Positions 1-9,504 of a stretch of DNA of 64,000 nucleotides are shown piece by piece. The translations under genes were made by a program, and so were the position numbers. The notes below the pieces were generated by a model, which was given only the letters and a program-made list of their open reading frames with translations, was not told the DNA's origin and did not search any database. Positions within the stretch are counted from its first letter, which is position 1. The number at the start of each line of letters is the position of its first letter. This DNA comes from Photobacterium chitinilyticum (GTDB lineage Bacteria > Pseudomonadota > Gammaproteobacteria > Enterobacterales > Vibrionaceae), in assembly GCF_004104355.1 (NCBI RefSeq), contig NZ_RJLM01000001.1, positions 1,406,418 through 1,470,417 on the forward strand. The letters are read 5' to 3'.

Positions 1-103
1 ATGAATTATAAGCAAGACGAGCTGCAAAGTGGACGACAAATGGAGATATAGAATTCAAGCTAAGAACTAAAGCCCTAATCTTGATAACTAGAGCTTTTGC
101 TGA

Positions 104-1123
104 CTACGAATTCACAACCATATTAGTTACCGCCATACTGCAACAGCAATTCCGGCCACTATGCTTCGCTTCATATAAGGCCATGTCCGCGGCCTCCATC
201 AGCTTGCGTGAAGAAAGATCTGCCTTAGGGATCACGGTAGAGACACCAACGCTAATCGTAAGGTGCTGATGTGAAGATGAAGAGCTGTGAGGGATAGCCA
301 GCCTATCGATACTCGTCCTAACACGCTTTGCTGCCTGCATCGCCCCCTCAGTATCGGTTTCGGGCAGTATAATGGCAAACTCTTCACCACCGATTCGAGC
401 CAGCTTGTCCATCTCACGTAATGGTATGTTAGATAGCGTACGTGTCACTTCTCTGAGGCAATCATCGCCAACCTGGTGTCCGTAGGTATCGTTATAGGCT
501 TTAAAGTCATCAATATCTAATATGATCAAAGAAAGAGAACTTTGGGATCTTATCCCCCGCTTCCACTCTTCACTAAATACTTCATCAAAACGCCGTCGAT
601 TTAATAACCCCGTCAAACCATCAGTCGTCGACAGCATCAATAGCTGCTCGTTAGTTTCCTCCAACTGCTGTTGCAGTTCTTCAAGTTCAACCAACTTACG
701 GTCAAATTCCTGTGTTTTTTCTCGTAAGGCTTCTTTTTGCTCAAACAACTCGATAAACACACCGACTTTACTTTGAAAGACGAGGGGAACAAGAGGCTTA
801 AGCAAATAGTCGACCGCACCTGATTCATATCCTTTAAAAATATGAGAAGAGGCTTTAGAAGCAGCAGTCACGAAGATAATCGGGATGTGCTTATTTTTTC
901 TATTCCCCCGCATCAACTCGGCAACTTCATAGCCATCCATTCCCGGCATCTGAACATCGAGAAGAATCAACGCAAAGTCATGATCCAAGGTATGTGCCAA
1001 GGCTTCTTCGCCTGAGTTGGCTTTAATCAGCTCGATATGGAACTTATCAAGCAGCCCCTCAAGCGCTAGCAGGTTTTCTGGTCTATCATCAACAATCAGT
1101 ATCTTTGGAATAGCCATAATCAT
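104..1123 (-). CDS. Response regulator with GGDEF (diguanylate cyclase) domain
   Basis: A 339-residue protein with an N-terminal receiver domain (about 8-125; phosphoacceptor Asp in LILLDVQMPGMDGYE), a coiled-coil linker (about 130-165) and a GGDEF domain (about 170-330). The active-site signature is GGEEF in ARIGGEEFAIILPE, a form found in active diguanylate cyclases, so it should make cyclic-di-GMP when phosphorylated. Its ATG overlaps the cheB-like stop codon (ATGA), which implies translational coupling. It is the last gene of an operon of hybrid kinase, CheR, CheB and this protein, and is the probable output of that module. A second ATG two codons on (MAIPK) is an alternative start. Domain assignment is firm; the partner relation is inferred from the operon. 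Confidence 0.93.
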   Translation of the reverse strand: MIMAIPKILIVDDRPENLLALEGLLDKFHIELIKANSGEEALAHTLDHDFALILLDVQMPGMDGYEVAELMRGNRKNKHIPIIFVTAASKASSHIFKGYESGAVDYLLKPLVPLVFQSKVGVFIELFEQKEALREKTQEFDRKLVELEELQQQLEETNEQLLMLSTTDGLTGLLNRRRFDEVFSEEWKRGIRSQSSLSLIILDIDDFKAYNDTYGHQVGDDCLREVTRTLSNIPLREMDKLARIGGEEFAIILPETDTEGAMQAAKRVRTSIDRLAIPHSSSSSHQHLTISVGVSTVIPKADLSSRKLMEAADMALYEAKHSGRNCCCSMAVTNMVVNS

Positions 1124-1701
1124 TCAATTTTACAAAGTGTGTTTAAAAAGCAACCTATCTCTTTTAAAGGCAGAATGTAGTCAACGTCTACTGCATCAAT
1201 TGCCGCTCTTGGCATTGCTTCAGCCTCCGCTGTTTCAGGAGACTGAACGACAGCCAACCCGCCAAACTGCTTAATTTTGGCCATTCCGGCAGCACCGTCT
1301 GAGTTGGCTCCGGTCAGTACGACCCCTACTAACTCATTTAAATAGGCATCTGCTGCAGTTTCAAATAGCACATCTATGGATGGGCGAGAGAAATTCACTC
1401 GCTCTTCCGTAGATAGCGCGATTGATCTGTTGAGCTCAACCAGCAAATGATAGTTGGGCGGTGCAAAATAAATAACCCCCCCCTCTATCAACTCTTTATC
1501 CTCAGCTTCTTTTACTTCCAACAAACAGCGATGACTGAAATGGATAGGAAGATAATTTTCAGAGGTTGGGCTAACATGTTGAACAACCAAGACAGGGAGT
1601 GAGAATGAGCCCTTAAGAACAGGTAATATTTTATCTAGTGCAGACAAACCACCGGCTGAAACACCAATGACAACTGCCCGATATTGCCTGTTTATGCCCA
1701 T
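1120..1701 (-). CDS. Stand-alone CheB-type methylesterase domain protein
   Basis: A 193-residue protein consisting only of the CheB catalytic domain. The Ser-His-Asp triad lies in IGVSAGGLSAL, VVQHVSPTSENYLP and VLTGANSDGAAGMA. The N-terminal receiver domain of chemotaxis CheB is absent, so activity cannot be set by phosphorylation of this chain. In chemotaxis, CheB removes methyl esters or deamidates glutamine on chemoreceptors. No chemoreceptor is nearby, and the substrate may instead be the long Gln/Glu-rich coiled coil of the upstream hybrid kinase (inference). It sits 11 bp after cheR and overlaps the next gene by 4 bp. Confidence 0.92.
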   Translation of the reverse strand: MGINRQYRAVVIGVSAGGLSALDKILPVLKGSFSLPVLVVQHVSPTSENYLPIHFSHRCLLEVKEAEDKELIEGGVIYFAPPNYHLLVELNRSIALSTEERVNFSRPSIDVLFETAADAYLNELVGVVLTGANSDGAAGMAKIKQFGGLAVVQSPETAEAEAMPRAAIDAVDVDYILPLKEIGCFLNTLCKIE

Positions 1702-1712
1702 TTGCCTTTTCC

Positions 1713-2552
1713 CTATAGTGTCCGTTTTTTGCGGTATATCTTCTCTCGCTCAGAGACTACTTCAAACTTATCTGCGACATCAGAAAACCTGAGACTCTCC
1801 TTCGAGCCCAGGCAAAGAAAGCCACCAGCACATAAGCTATCGCAAAACAACTGAAGTACTCGGTTCTGCAACTCTCTGTTGAAGTAAATCAATACGTTCC
1901 GACAAAAAATGATATTCATCTCTCCGAACACACCGTCCGTTACCAGGTTATGGGGCGAGAACAACACCTTATCCTTAAGAGAACTATTCATCGCCACATT
2001 GTCGTAGTCGGCAGTATAGTAGTCTGAGAAGGAGCCAACGCCACCGGATTTCTGGTAGTTGACCGTGTACTCCCTAACAAGATCCATAGGGTAAATACCC
2101 AACTTCGCCTTTTCGAGGATCCGCTCATTGAAATCTGTCGCGTAGATCTGAACTCTGTCCTTCACGCCCTCTTCTTCCAACAGAATGCCCATTGAATAGA
2201 CTTCTTGCCCTGATGAACACCCGGCATGCCATACCTTAATAAAAGGATACGTTTTTAGATGAGGAATTACGGTGTCGCGTACTTTCTGATAAAACCAAGG
2301 GTCCCTAAACATTTCGGTCACATTGATGGACAAGTCTAGCAATACCTTATTAAAAAACGGCTCCTCTCGGATCACTCGGTGCTGCATCTCAGAAAAACTT
2401 CTCAGCCCCTCGTTTGCTCGCCTATTTTCCAACCTTCGCTTCGTGTGGGCAAAAGCATAATTCCTGAAATCATAACCATATTTACGAAATATAGCTTCTA
2501 GCAACAGCTGAATCTCCAACTGCTCGTCTGAAATAGTTATTGTGTTAGACAT
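1713..2552 (-). CDS. CheR-type SAM-dependent methyltransferase
   Basis: A 279-residue CheR family O-methyltransferase. It has an N-terminal helical CheR domain (about 10-60) and a SAM-binding catalytic domain with WHAGCSSGQEVYSMGIL and MNIIFCRNVLIYF. I place the start at the ATG whose A is the last base of the kinase stop codon (TAATG overlap). An open frame continues upstream to 2639, but those residues lie inside the kinase gene. It is expected to methylate Glu side chains, with the neighbouring CheB-type esterase reversing this. Both are encoded with a hybrid kinase rather than chemotaxis genes, so a dedicated adaptation system for that kinase is likely (inference). Confidence 0.92.
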   Translation of the reverse strand: MSNTITISDEQLEIQLLLEAIFRKYGYDFRNYAFAHTKRRLENRRANEGLRSFSEMQHRVIREEPFFNKVLLDLSINVTEMFRDPWFYQKVRDTVIPHLKTYPFIKVWHAGCSSGQEVYSMGILLEEEGVKDRVQIYATDFNERILEKAKLGIYPMDLVREYTVNYQKSGGVGSFSDYYTADYDNVAMNSSLKDKVLFSPHNLVTDGVFGEMNIIFCRNVLIYFNRELQNRVLQLFCDSLCAGGFLCLGSKESLRFSDVADKFEVVSEREKIYRKKRTL

Positions 2553-5500
2553 TAGTACAACCAAACCCTTAACATAGAAAGCAGCTTGTCGGTATCTACC
2601 GGTTTGGCAAGATAATCGCTTGCGCCAGCCTCGATACATTTACTGCGGTCACCTTTCATCGCCTTGGCCGTTAACGCAATAATCGGCAACTTAGCAAACT
2701 CTCGTTGTTTGCGAATTTCGCGCATCGCTTCATAACCATCCATCTTAGGCATCATTATATCCATCAAGATACCGTCGATATTGCTCTCCTCCTTGAGCTT
2801 ATCGAGACACTCGAGTCCATTTCTGGCAATCAGCACCTCCATACCCTTCTCTTCCAGTACACTGGAAAGAGCAAAGACATTACGCATATCGTCATCCACC
2901 AACAGCATCGTTTTACCGTTCAAAACGGCTTCCTTGTCATGGATCATCTTGAGCATATCCCGCTGTTCTTCCGGCAGGTTAGCTTCAACCCTATGCAGAA
3001 ATAGCGCAGACTCATCGAGCAAGCGTTCTGGCGATTTCACTCCTTTGATGATGATACTCTCCGCATAGCGATTCAGCTCTTTCTCTTCATCACGGGTCAA
3101 ATCTCTGCCTGTATAGATGATGATCGGCACACGGGCGGCTGTTTCGCTCTTACGAATACACTCAAGCAGCTCAAACCCAGACATATCGCCAAGCCCCAGA
3201 TCCAACACCATGCAGTCATACATACCGTTTTCCAACTCCAGCAATGCTTCCTTGCCTGAGCCTACCGCGGTAATACTGACATCTCCGTCACCTATCAACT
3301 CCTTGATACTTTCGCGCTGTACATCATCGTCTTCGACAACGAGCAAACGACTTACCGGTTTTGAGATAATGTCTTCAATTTTTCCGAAGGCCTTTTCCAT
3401 CTTGCTTATGTCGACAGGCTTGGTCAGATAGCCAATAGCCCCCATTCGCATCGCATCCAGCGTACTGTCATTGGCAGACATGAAATGCACCGGAATATGA
3501 CGCAGATCGGAGTTGTCCTTGAGACGTTCCATCACTGTCCAGCCATCAATGCCGGGCAACCCTATATCGAGAATAATGGCACTGGGCTTGTAGTAGTCAG
3601 CAAAATGCAGCCCCGACTCTCCATCTTCTGCAACAATGCACTTGAAGCCTCGCTCCCTGCCAAAATCACGCATGATCTTGGCAAAAGCACAGTCATCTTC
3701 AATGATTAGCAGGCTCTTTACATCAGATGTTATCTCTTTACGGTCATCGTCAACGAATTCACTTTCCACAGGAGGCATTTGCAACATCCCCCCTCCATTA
3801 ACAGGTGATAACGACACCGGATCATGTGGCTCAGGCATCTCTTCAGGCGCTAAACGCTTAGGGAGCTGTGCTCGCTGAGTTTCTGGGGCGGTATCGATGA
3901 TGGCTTCTAGGTCAGATAACACCTCATCAGAATGGGTAACTTTACCTTCATGCGAAAGTGGCAGCACAATGGAGAATATACTCCCTTTCCCCTCTTGGCT
4001 TTCTAGGTTGATAGTTCCACCCAGCAAATGCGTCAGCTCTTTAGTGATCGACAGCCCCAAACCAGTGCCTCCGTAGTTACGGCTGGTACTGCCGTCGGCC
4101 TGCTGAAACGCTTGGAAAATTGCAATTTGTTTCTCTTTCGCTATCCCTATTCCATCATCTATAACGGAGAACTGGATCAGAGAATCTGGATCAGCATTAA
4201 GCGACTTACACATCTGTGGTTCCGGACGGGAAATCGCCAACTGCACAGCCCCTTCATGTGTAAACTTAAAGGCATTAGTCAGGAGATTACGTAAGATTTG
4301 CTGTAGCCGCTGCGAGTCAGTACGCAACGATTTCGCCACATTTTGAGCAATATTCAACTCAAACGGGACGCCTTTCTCTTTGGCTATATCTTTGTAAATC
4401 CGATTAAGATCTTTGATCAGACTATCGATGCCCACCTCTTCAATAAAGAGGTCAACCTTACCTGCTTCGATTTTAGACAGATCTAAAATCTCATTAATTA
4501 GTGAGAGAAGATCAGAACCTGAGGAGTTAATTGCATTGGCAGATTCGACCTGCTTATCCGTCAAGTTACCGTCTTTATTATTAGCAAACAGCTGAGAAAG
4601 AATAAGAATACTATTTAGTGGTGTCCTCAGCTCATGGGACATATTAGCCAAAAACTCAGACTTATATTTACTTGCCACTTCAAGCTCACGGGCTTTTTCT
4701 TTGACTACCTCTTGCGCCTGTACTAACTTTTCATTTTTGGAGGACATTTCTCCTTTTTGCTCTTCTAGCGCCTTGGTGCGTTCTTCTAATTCTTCGTTGG
4801 TAACTCGCAATTCTTCCTGCTGCGCCTGCAATTCCGCTTCAGACTCTTTGAGTACTTTTGCCTGCTCTTCAAGCTCCTCGTTACTCACTCGCAGCTCTTC
4901 CTGCTGGGTTTGCAACACCTCTTCGGATTTCTTAAGTGCAAAAGTTTGCTCTTCCAGTTCTTCATTGGCCACCCGCAATTCTTCTTGCTGGCGCTGGGCT
5001 TTTTCTAATAGCTCGCGGATCACCTGACGGTTGTTAGCAGCATTGAACATAATGCCGGTGTTGAGGATCACCTGTTCGACAAAGTCTTTGTGCCGCTTGG
5101 TAAATTGCTCTGACGTTCCAAGCAAAACTGCCCCAATTAACTTATTATCAATGGTGACAGGGATCGCCATGAAGTGCTGCGGAGCCACTTCCCCGGCACC
5201 GTAATTGATAGCAGGAACATTATCTGCAATATTGGAAAACGTGATAATTTCATTTTCAAAGGCAGCCTGACCGACCATACCCTCACCCAAATTGATACGG
5301 TTGAAGTTACCCCGGCGGTCAGTAAACGCATAGCTTGCCTGCAACTCAAGAACATCTTCATTCAACAAATATAAAGCACCCAACTGTGCGCCCATATGTT
5401 TGCTAAAAAAGGTAATGAACCGGGTTGCGAGATCAGCCGTTTCCAAATCGCCACGCAATTGGTCATCAAGCGCCTCTTTTCCTGATTTAAGCCAATGCTG

Positions 5501-6712
5501 CTCTTGAAGATTATTCGCCATGTTATTCAAGGCCTTGGCCAAATCCCCCAACTCATCTTTCTGAGGCAGCGTAAGGCTTGTCGTTAATTCACCTTTCGCG
5601 ATTGCTTGTGCAAAACGCATCCCCTCTATTAATGGCTGTGTGATAGCCCGAGAAAGGAACACAGCGGCAAGGGCAATCAATGCTACCAACAAACCACCAA
5701 TAACAACCATGATCTGATAAATTCTCTGAGTTGGCTGAATCACCTCGTTTTCATTCATTTTGGAAATAAGGTACCAATCAACGCCCGGCGCGTTGACCTT
5801 GTTATAGCTCACCAGTACTGACACACCAGCGCTATCCTTGTAGGTATCAAACCCGCCGCCGACACCGGTCTCTACCGCTTTGTGCCAATAATCAAGAGGT
5901 GGATCTACCGAATAGCCAACCACATGACGTCCGTTCCCCATGGTTTCCATGTTGCTACGGAACTCATAAGAGCCATCCTGCTTATTGACACCAATTAAGT
6001 AGGATTCACCAGTCTGCCCCATCCCAATACGAGAATCGACGATGCGAGTAATAAGCTCTGGAGACAATTGCAGCACCAAAACCCCGCTCATTTTTCCGTG
6101 CTGATCAGAAAGTGGCTGTGCGATAAAGGAGGTTTCAGAACCAGCGAGAGGCCCGTAAGGTAAAAAGTCTATAAAAGCAACTTTTCCGGAGCTTGTTACT
6201 TTTCGCCATGCGTCTGCCAATCCACTTCGGCGATATATTCCATTGGTTAAATTAGTTCCCAGAATGTTGGTATCAGAGAGGGAGAACATAACATGGCCGT
6301 GATCGGCATCAAGAATATAGAGATCGCTGTAGCCGTAAGCTTCAACATAGTCTTCAAAGTGGGGAGTATAACTTTCGGTTAACTGAGTGTATTCATGAGA
6401 TTGAACATTCAACGAACCTGTAGGCAGAGTATCAGCACCTCTCTCATATTGGTTTAAGCGCTGTATTAATTCAGTAACGCGTTCAGAATCAGCGAGTACA
6501 CTGATATCCGCCAAACGCTCATTGAAAAAATCTTCAATATTTCCCTTTCTAATCGACTGAATTGTTGTCAAACCATCAAACGATTTTTGAATCAGGGCAT
6601 CAGCAGCGAGGCGACTACTGAAATACACCGCTACCACCATAGGGATAACACCCGTGATAACCAGCAGTCCCACCAGCTTGGGACGTATACGAAAATCGGC
6701 AAAGCGAATCAT
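2552..6712 (-). CDS. Hybrid sensor histidine kinase with Cache, HAMP, GAF and three receiver domains
   Basis: A 1386-residue inner-membrane hybrid kinase. In order: membrane segment (about 11-32), a large periplasmic Cache-like sensor (about 35-325), second membrane segment (about 332-353), HAMP (to about 405), GAF (about 420-565), a coiled coil with three copies of a QQEELRVxNEELEE unit (about 570-680), HisKA with His693 in FLANMSHELRTPLN, HATPase (to about 915), and three receivers. The phosphoacceptor aspartates lie in AIILDIGLPGIDG, CMVLDLGLGDMSG and ILMDIMMPKMDG (Asp1318). No Hpt domain is visible, so the route to the downstream GGDEF protein is unknown. First gene of the operon with cheR, cheB and the GGDEF regulator. 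The periplasmic ligand cannot be read from sequence. Confidence 0.95.
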   Translation of the reverse strand: MIRFADFRIRPKLVGLLVITGVIPMVVAVYFSSRLAADALIQKSFDGLTTIQSIRKGNIEDFFNERLADISVLADSERVTELIQRLNQYERGADTLPTGSLNVQSHEYTQLTESYTPHFEDYVEAYGYSDLYILDADHGHVMFSLSDTNILGTNLTNGIYRRSGLADAWRKVTSSGKVAFIDFLPYGPLAGSETSFIAQPLSDQHGKMSGVLVLQLSPELITRIVDSRIGMGQTGESYLIGVNKQDGSYEFRSNMETMGNGRHVVGYSVDPPLDYWHKAVETGVGGGFDTYKDSAGVSVLVSYNKVNAPGVDWYLISKMNENEVIQPTQRIYQIMVVIGGLLVALIALAAVFLSRAITQPLIEGMRFAQAIAKGELTTSLTLPQKDELGDLAKALNNMANNLQEQHWLKSGKEALDDQLRGDLETADLATRFITFFSKHMGAQLGALYLLNEDVLELQASYAFTDRRGNFNRINLGEGMVGQAAFENEIITFSNIADNVPAINYGAGEVAPQHFMAIPVTIDNKLIGAVLLGTSEQFTKRHKDFVEQVILNTGIMFNAANNRQVIRELLEKAQRQQEELRVANEELEEQTFALKKSEEVLQTQQEELRVSNEELEEQAKVLKESEAELQAQQEELRVTNEELEERTKALEEQKGEMSSKNEKLVQAQEVVKEKARELEVASKYKSEFLANMSHELRTPLNSILILSQLFANNKDGNLTDKQVESANAINSSGSDLLSLINEILDLSKIEAGKVDLFIEEVGIDSLIKDLNRIYKDIAKEKGVPFELNIAQNVAKSLRTDSQRLQQILRNLLTNAFKFTHEGAVQLAISRPEPQMCKSLNADPDSLIQFSVIDDGIGIAKEKQIAIFQAFQQADGSTSRNYGGTGLGLSITKELTHLLGGTINLESQEGKGSIFSIVLPLSHEGKVTHSDEVLSDLEAIIDTAPETQRAQLPKRLAPEEMPEPHDPVSLSPVNGGGMLQMPPVESEFVDDDRKEITSDVKSLLIIEDDCAFAKIMRDFGRERGFKCIVAEDGESGLHFADYYKPSAIILDIGLPGIDGWTVMERLKDNSDLRHIPVHFMSANDSTLDAMRMGAIGYLTKPVDISKMEKAFGKIEDIISKPVSRLLVVEDDDVQRESIKELIGDGDVSITAVGSGKEALLELENGMYDCMVLDLGLGDMSGFELLECIRKSETAARVPIIIYTGRDLTRDEEKELNRYAESIIIKGVKSPERLLDESALFLHRVEANLPEEQRDMLKMIHDKEAVLNGKTMLLVDDDMRNVFALSSVLEEKGMEVLIARNGLECLDKLKEESNIDGILMDIMMPKMDGYEAMREIRKQREFAKLPIIALTAKAMKGDRSKCIEAGASDYLAKPVDTDKLLSMLRVWLY

Positions 6713-7162
6713 TGTTACTCCATGGAGTATTTAAAATAAGATTAGCTATGCACTCAGATAATAACTTTACAATCATTCAAGGCATCTTGAGTGACGTTGA
6801 ACTCAACCAGTATGTCAACGTGCTTTTATTAAGCCTCTGGTTGACTATTAATCAATGAACAAGCGTAACATGAATTCTGTAGATGTGTGATTCAGACAAA
6901 TGCTGATCTATTGGAATATCGTTTAGCAACAAGGACATCCCATTAACTACATCAATCGCATAACCAAGATGAATGAATATATCATAAATTTTCCAAACAA
7001 GATAAGTAACTGTCTGTAATTACATATAATTAGGTAAGTATCGAGCAGCGAACAAATTAACATTTTTGCAGATTTTCAGCATAAAAAAACCAACACTATA
7101 CATATCGATTTAGTTACTTAACCATCATTCTAAGCTCGCACAATCCATCCCACACCATAAAG
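6713..7162. other. Intergenic region upstream of the hybrid-kinase operon
   Basis: A gap of 450 bp, AT-rich, between the kinase start and the Lrp-type gene. It must contain the promoter of the signalling operon, but I see no convincing -10/-35 pair. A 36-codon plus-strand ORF starts at 6748 without a ribosome binding site; I do not consider it a gene. Confidence 0.4.
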
Positions 7163-7591
7163 TTAAAAAATAGAATCCAGTAGCAAATTGGCTTCTGTCT
7201 GAACGATCCCTTCAATTGAGCGTATTCGTCCTAGTAGCGATCCTAATAAAGTCAAATTTTCGGCTTGTATCTCAGCGATTAGATCCCAATGGCCATTCGT
7301 ATGGTGGAGAGATAAGATTTCAGGGAAACGGTGAAGCTGTTCCAGCACTTTGTTTTCATCTTTTGCCACCACGGAAATACTCATAATCACCTTTACAACA
7401 TTCTGATAGGCGTTTTCTTTTAACTTCACCGTATAACCAAGAATAATGCTTTCCCTCTCAAGTTTGCTGATCCGATTTTGAACCGTAGCTCGTGATACAC
7501 GTAGTTCTTTAGCAAGACTAACCACGGGCATACGCGCATTTTTTCTCAGTAAAGACAGTAGTTTCCTGTCGGTATCATCCATATTGTTCAT
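7163..7591 (-). CDS. Lrp/AsnC family transcriptional regulator
   Basis: About 142 residues: an N-terminal winged helix-turn-helix (about 5-55, recognition helix in RVSRATVQNRISKLER) and a C-terminal AsnC ligand-binding domain (about 65-140). I chose the ATG at 7591 because GGGAAG lies seven bases ahead of it. An in-frame ATG at 7606 would add five residues. The gene is divergent from ornithine cyclodeaminase across an intergenic region with two palindromes, the usual arrangement for a local amino-acid-responsive Lrp relative controlling a catabolic gene. Ornithine, arginine or proline as effector is inference. Confidence 0.9.
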   Translation of the reverse strand: MNNMDDTDRKLLSLLRKNARMPVVSLAKELRVSRATVQNRISKLERESIILGYTVKLKENAYQNVVKVIMSISVVAKDENKVLEQLHRFPEILSLHHTNGHWDLIAEIQAENLTLLGSLLGRIRSIEGIVQTEANLLLDSIF

Positions 7592-7614
7592 CAGCACACT
7601 TCCCATTAGCTCTT

Positions 7615-7654
7615 AATTGACATATCGCCACTTTAGCCTCTCATTATGTCAATT
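7615..7654. promoter_or_regulatory. Inverted repeat, candidate Lrp-type operator
   Basis: AATTGACATA at 7615-7624 is mirrored by TATGTCAATT at 7645-7654: a perfect 10-bp inverted repeat with arms 20 bp apart and centres about three helical turns apart. It lies just upstream of the regulator start, between the two divergent genes. Binding by the neighbouring regulator is inferred. Confidence 0.5.
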
Positions 7655-7692
7655 TTATCAGGAGTTTTGTACATAAGTGTGTCTTTTTGTTG

Positions 7693-7704
7693 GCTCAATT
7701 GAGC
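7693..7704. promoter_or_regulatory. Palindrome GCTCAATTGAGC upstream of ornithine cyclodeaminase
   Basis: A perfect 12-bp palindrome 51 bp before the ornithine cyclodeaminase ATG. Its position is suitable for control of that gene. It is a second candidate site for the divergent Lrp-type regulator. Confidence 0.45.
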
Positions 7705-7754
7705 AGTAAAATTTTCCTCATTCAATAACCTGTTGTTTTTTTATGGAGTTAGGG

Positions 7755-8804
7755 ATGACGTTATTTCTTGATGTGAATACGTTAGGTTCAATGGTCGATC
7801 AGCACGGTACAGAAGAGTTTATGACTGAACTTCTGGGCTATATGAAAGATGATTTTTGCCGCTGGGAAGAATTTGATAAGTCGTCTCGAACTGCAGCCCA
7901 TAGTGATATTGGTGTGATTGAGCTCATGCCGGTTGCAGACGGAGTCAACTACGGATTTAAATATGTCAATGGACATCCCTCGAATCCCAATGTTGGTATG
8001 TCTACGGTTATGGCTTTTGGTGCACTTTCCGATGTATCGACGGGATACCCGCGCTTGCTTTCAGAACTGACACTCTCCACGGCCTTACGAACATCAGTTA
8101 CATCGGTAATGGCTGCCCAGGCACTTGCCAAACCACATGCTACATCGATGGGAATGATTGGCTGTGGCGCTCAAAGCGAGTTTCAGGCAATCGCATTTCA
8201 CACTATTATCGGGATCAAAGAGCTCCGTATTTTCGATATCGACCATCAGGCAATGGACAAGGTGGCTGAACACCTAAAAGACTACCCTGAACTTACGGTG
8301 ATCAAAGCCTCATCGGCAAAAGCCTGCGTCGAAGGTGCTGATATCGTCACGACTGTCACTGCAGACAAAGCATACGCAACCATACTGACCCCAGATATGA
8401 TTGAACCCGGTATGCACATCAACGGTATTGGCGGTGACTGCCCGGGTAAGACAGAGATCCACTTCGATGTGCTCAAAGCGGGTAAGATTTTTGTCGAACA
8501 CGAGCCGCAAACTCGGGTTGAAGGTGATATTCAGCAGCTACCTGCAGAGCATAAGGTCAATCCAATCTGGAAGGTAATTGCAGGCTTAGAGCAAGGGCGT
8601 GATACTGAAGAGCAAATTACAATTTTTGACTCAGTCGGTTTTGCCTTGGAAGACTTCTCCGTCCTCCGCTATGTCTACGATTTAGCGGTACAACTTGGCG
8701 TTGGCGAGCAAATTGAGCTTATACCTCAGTTGGACAACCCCAAGGATCTATTTGGGTTAACTAAAAGACCTCGTTGCTCATCGGCAATCAGAGAGGTTGC
8801 TTAG
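7755..8804 (+). CDS. Ornithine cyclodeaminase
   Basis: A 349-residue enzyme of the ornithine cyclodeaminase/mu-crystallin family, which converts L-ornithine to L-proline and ammonia with bound NAD. Visible signatures are the substrate region VADGVNYGFKYVNGHPSNP, typical of genuine ornithine cyclodeaminases, and the Rossmann loop MIGCGAQSEFQAIAF. I start at the ATG at 7755, which has GGAG seven bases upstream; the in-frame ATG at 7743 lacks a ribosome binding site. Single gene, divergent from an Lrp-type regulator, probably for ornithine/arginine catabolism. Other family members act on different amino acids, so the substrate call is strong but not proven. Confidence 0.92.
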   Translation: MTLFLDVNTLGSMVDQHGTEEFMTELLGYMKDDFCRWEEFDKSSRTAAHSDIGVIELMPVADGVNYGFKYVNGHPSNPNVGMSTVMAFGALSDVSTGYPRLLSELTLSTALRTSVTSVMAAQALAKPHATSMGMIGCGAQSEFQAIAFHTIIGIKELRIFDIDHQAMDKVAEHLKDYPELTVIKASSAKACVEGADIVTTVTADKAYATILTPDMIEPGMHINGIGGDCPGKTEIHFDVLKAGKIFVEHEPQTRVEGDIQQLPAEHKVNPIWKVIAGLEQGRDTEEQITIFDSVGFALEDFSVLRYVYDLAVQLGVGEQIELIPQLDNPKDLFGLTKRPRCSSAIREVA

Positions 8805-8836
8805 ATCACAGGCAATCTAATAAATATTAGAAATAT

Positions 8837-8862
8837 GTAAGGAGAACTCCCCCTCTCCTTAC
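8837..8862 (+). terminator. Hairpin downstream of ornithine cyclodeaminase
   Basis: GTAAGGAG (8837-8844) pairs with CTCCTTAC (8855-8862) around a 10-base loop, 33 bp after the stop codon. No clear T-tract follows, so termination is plausible but weakly supported. Confidence 0.4.
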
Positions 8863-9009
8863 ATTCTCAGGAAACTATAATTATCGATCCTGATTCGAAT
8901 TTAAGTCATATCTGTTTATGAGTACCCCTCGCTTTGTCCCGTCCTGAGACAAGTTGACACAATACAAATATCGAGGGTTTTAAATTATTTGTATTCATCA
9001 GCTTCAAGA

Positions 9010-9504
9010 CTAATAACTAAATGTAGCAAGGTAATAGAAGAACATTGCAGGCGCAGTAAAAACAGCAATCCAGAAAGGTACAACAAAGAATAGCTCATGA
9101 ATGGCTTTATCAAGGAAACAGGTTAGTTCCTCCGTTTCATGATTACCTGGGTTCTTAATTGAGTAATAGACTCGAATCGATGATCCCTTAGGGTATTTTT
9201 CAACTACACTTTTTCCTCCATCTCCATACCTTCTAATCTTATAGGGTATAGAGTATTCTCCATCATATGACTTTCCATCAACTACATATCTATATGTAAT
9301 AGAACCTTCTTTTCTAAAATTCCCATTATTTGCAAACCATCCATACTCAGACCAAGTGATTATCCCGTCCACGCTAAACTCATCACTAAATGCCCCCCAA
9401 ATTTTTCTACAATTCCAAATGAAAAAGCAAAGGTTAAGAACTACGAGAGCTATCGTGTATGTCTTTCCAAATGAACTTCCAAAATACTCTAGATAAAATG
9501 ACAT
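9010..9504 (-). CDS. DUF3592-like membrane protein
   Basis: A 164-residue protein with a hydrophobic segment near each end (TYTIALVVLNLCFFIWN; a long C-terminal stretch ending YYLATFSY). A soluble central part contains EGSITYRYVVDGKSY and a YPKGSSIRVYYSIKNPG motif, resembling DUF3592. Start at ATG 9504, with GGAAGAGG about 10 bases upstream; an upstream TTG fits less well. No functional partner is apparent and the AT-rich codon use suggests an accessory gene. Function unknown. Confidence 0.75.
   Translation of the reverse strand: MSFYLEYFGSSFGKTYTIALVVLNLCFFIWNCRKIWGAFSDEFSVDGIITWSEYGWFANNGNFRKEGSITYRYVVDGKSYDGEYSIPYKIRRYGDGGKSVVEKYPKGSSIRVYYSIKNPGNHETEELTCFLDKAIHELFFVVPFWIAVFTAPAMFFYYLATFSY

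Noticed and set aside
6748-6858. 36-codon ORF with hydrophobic end upstream of the hybrid kinase
   Set aside because: No ribosome binding site, not in a recognisable context, and expected by chance in AT-rich DNA.
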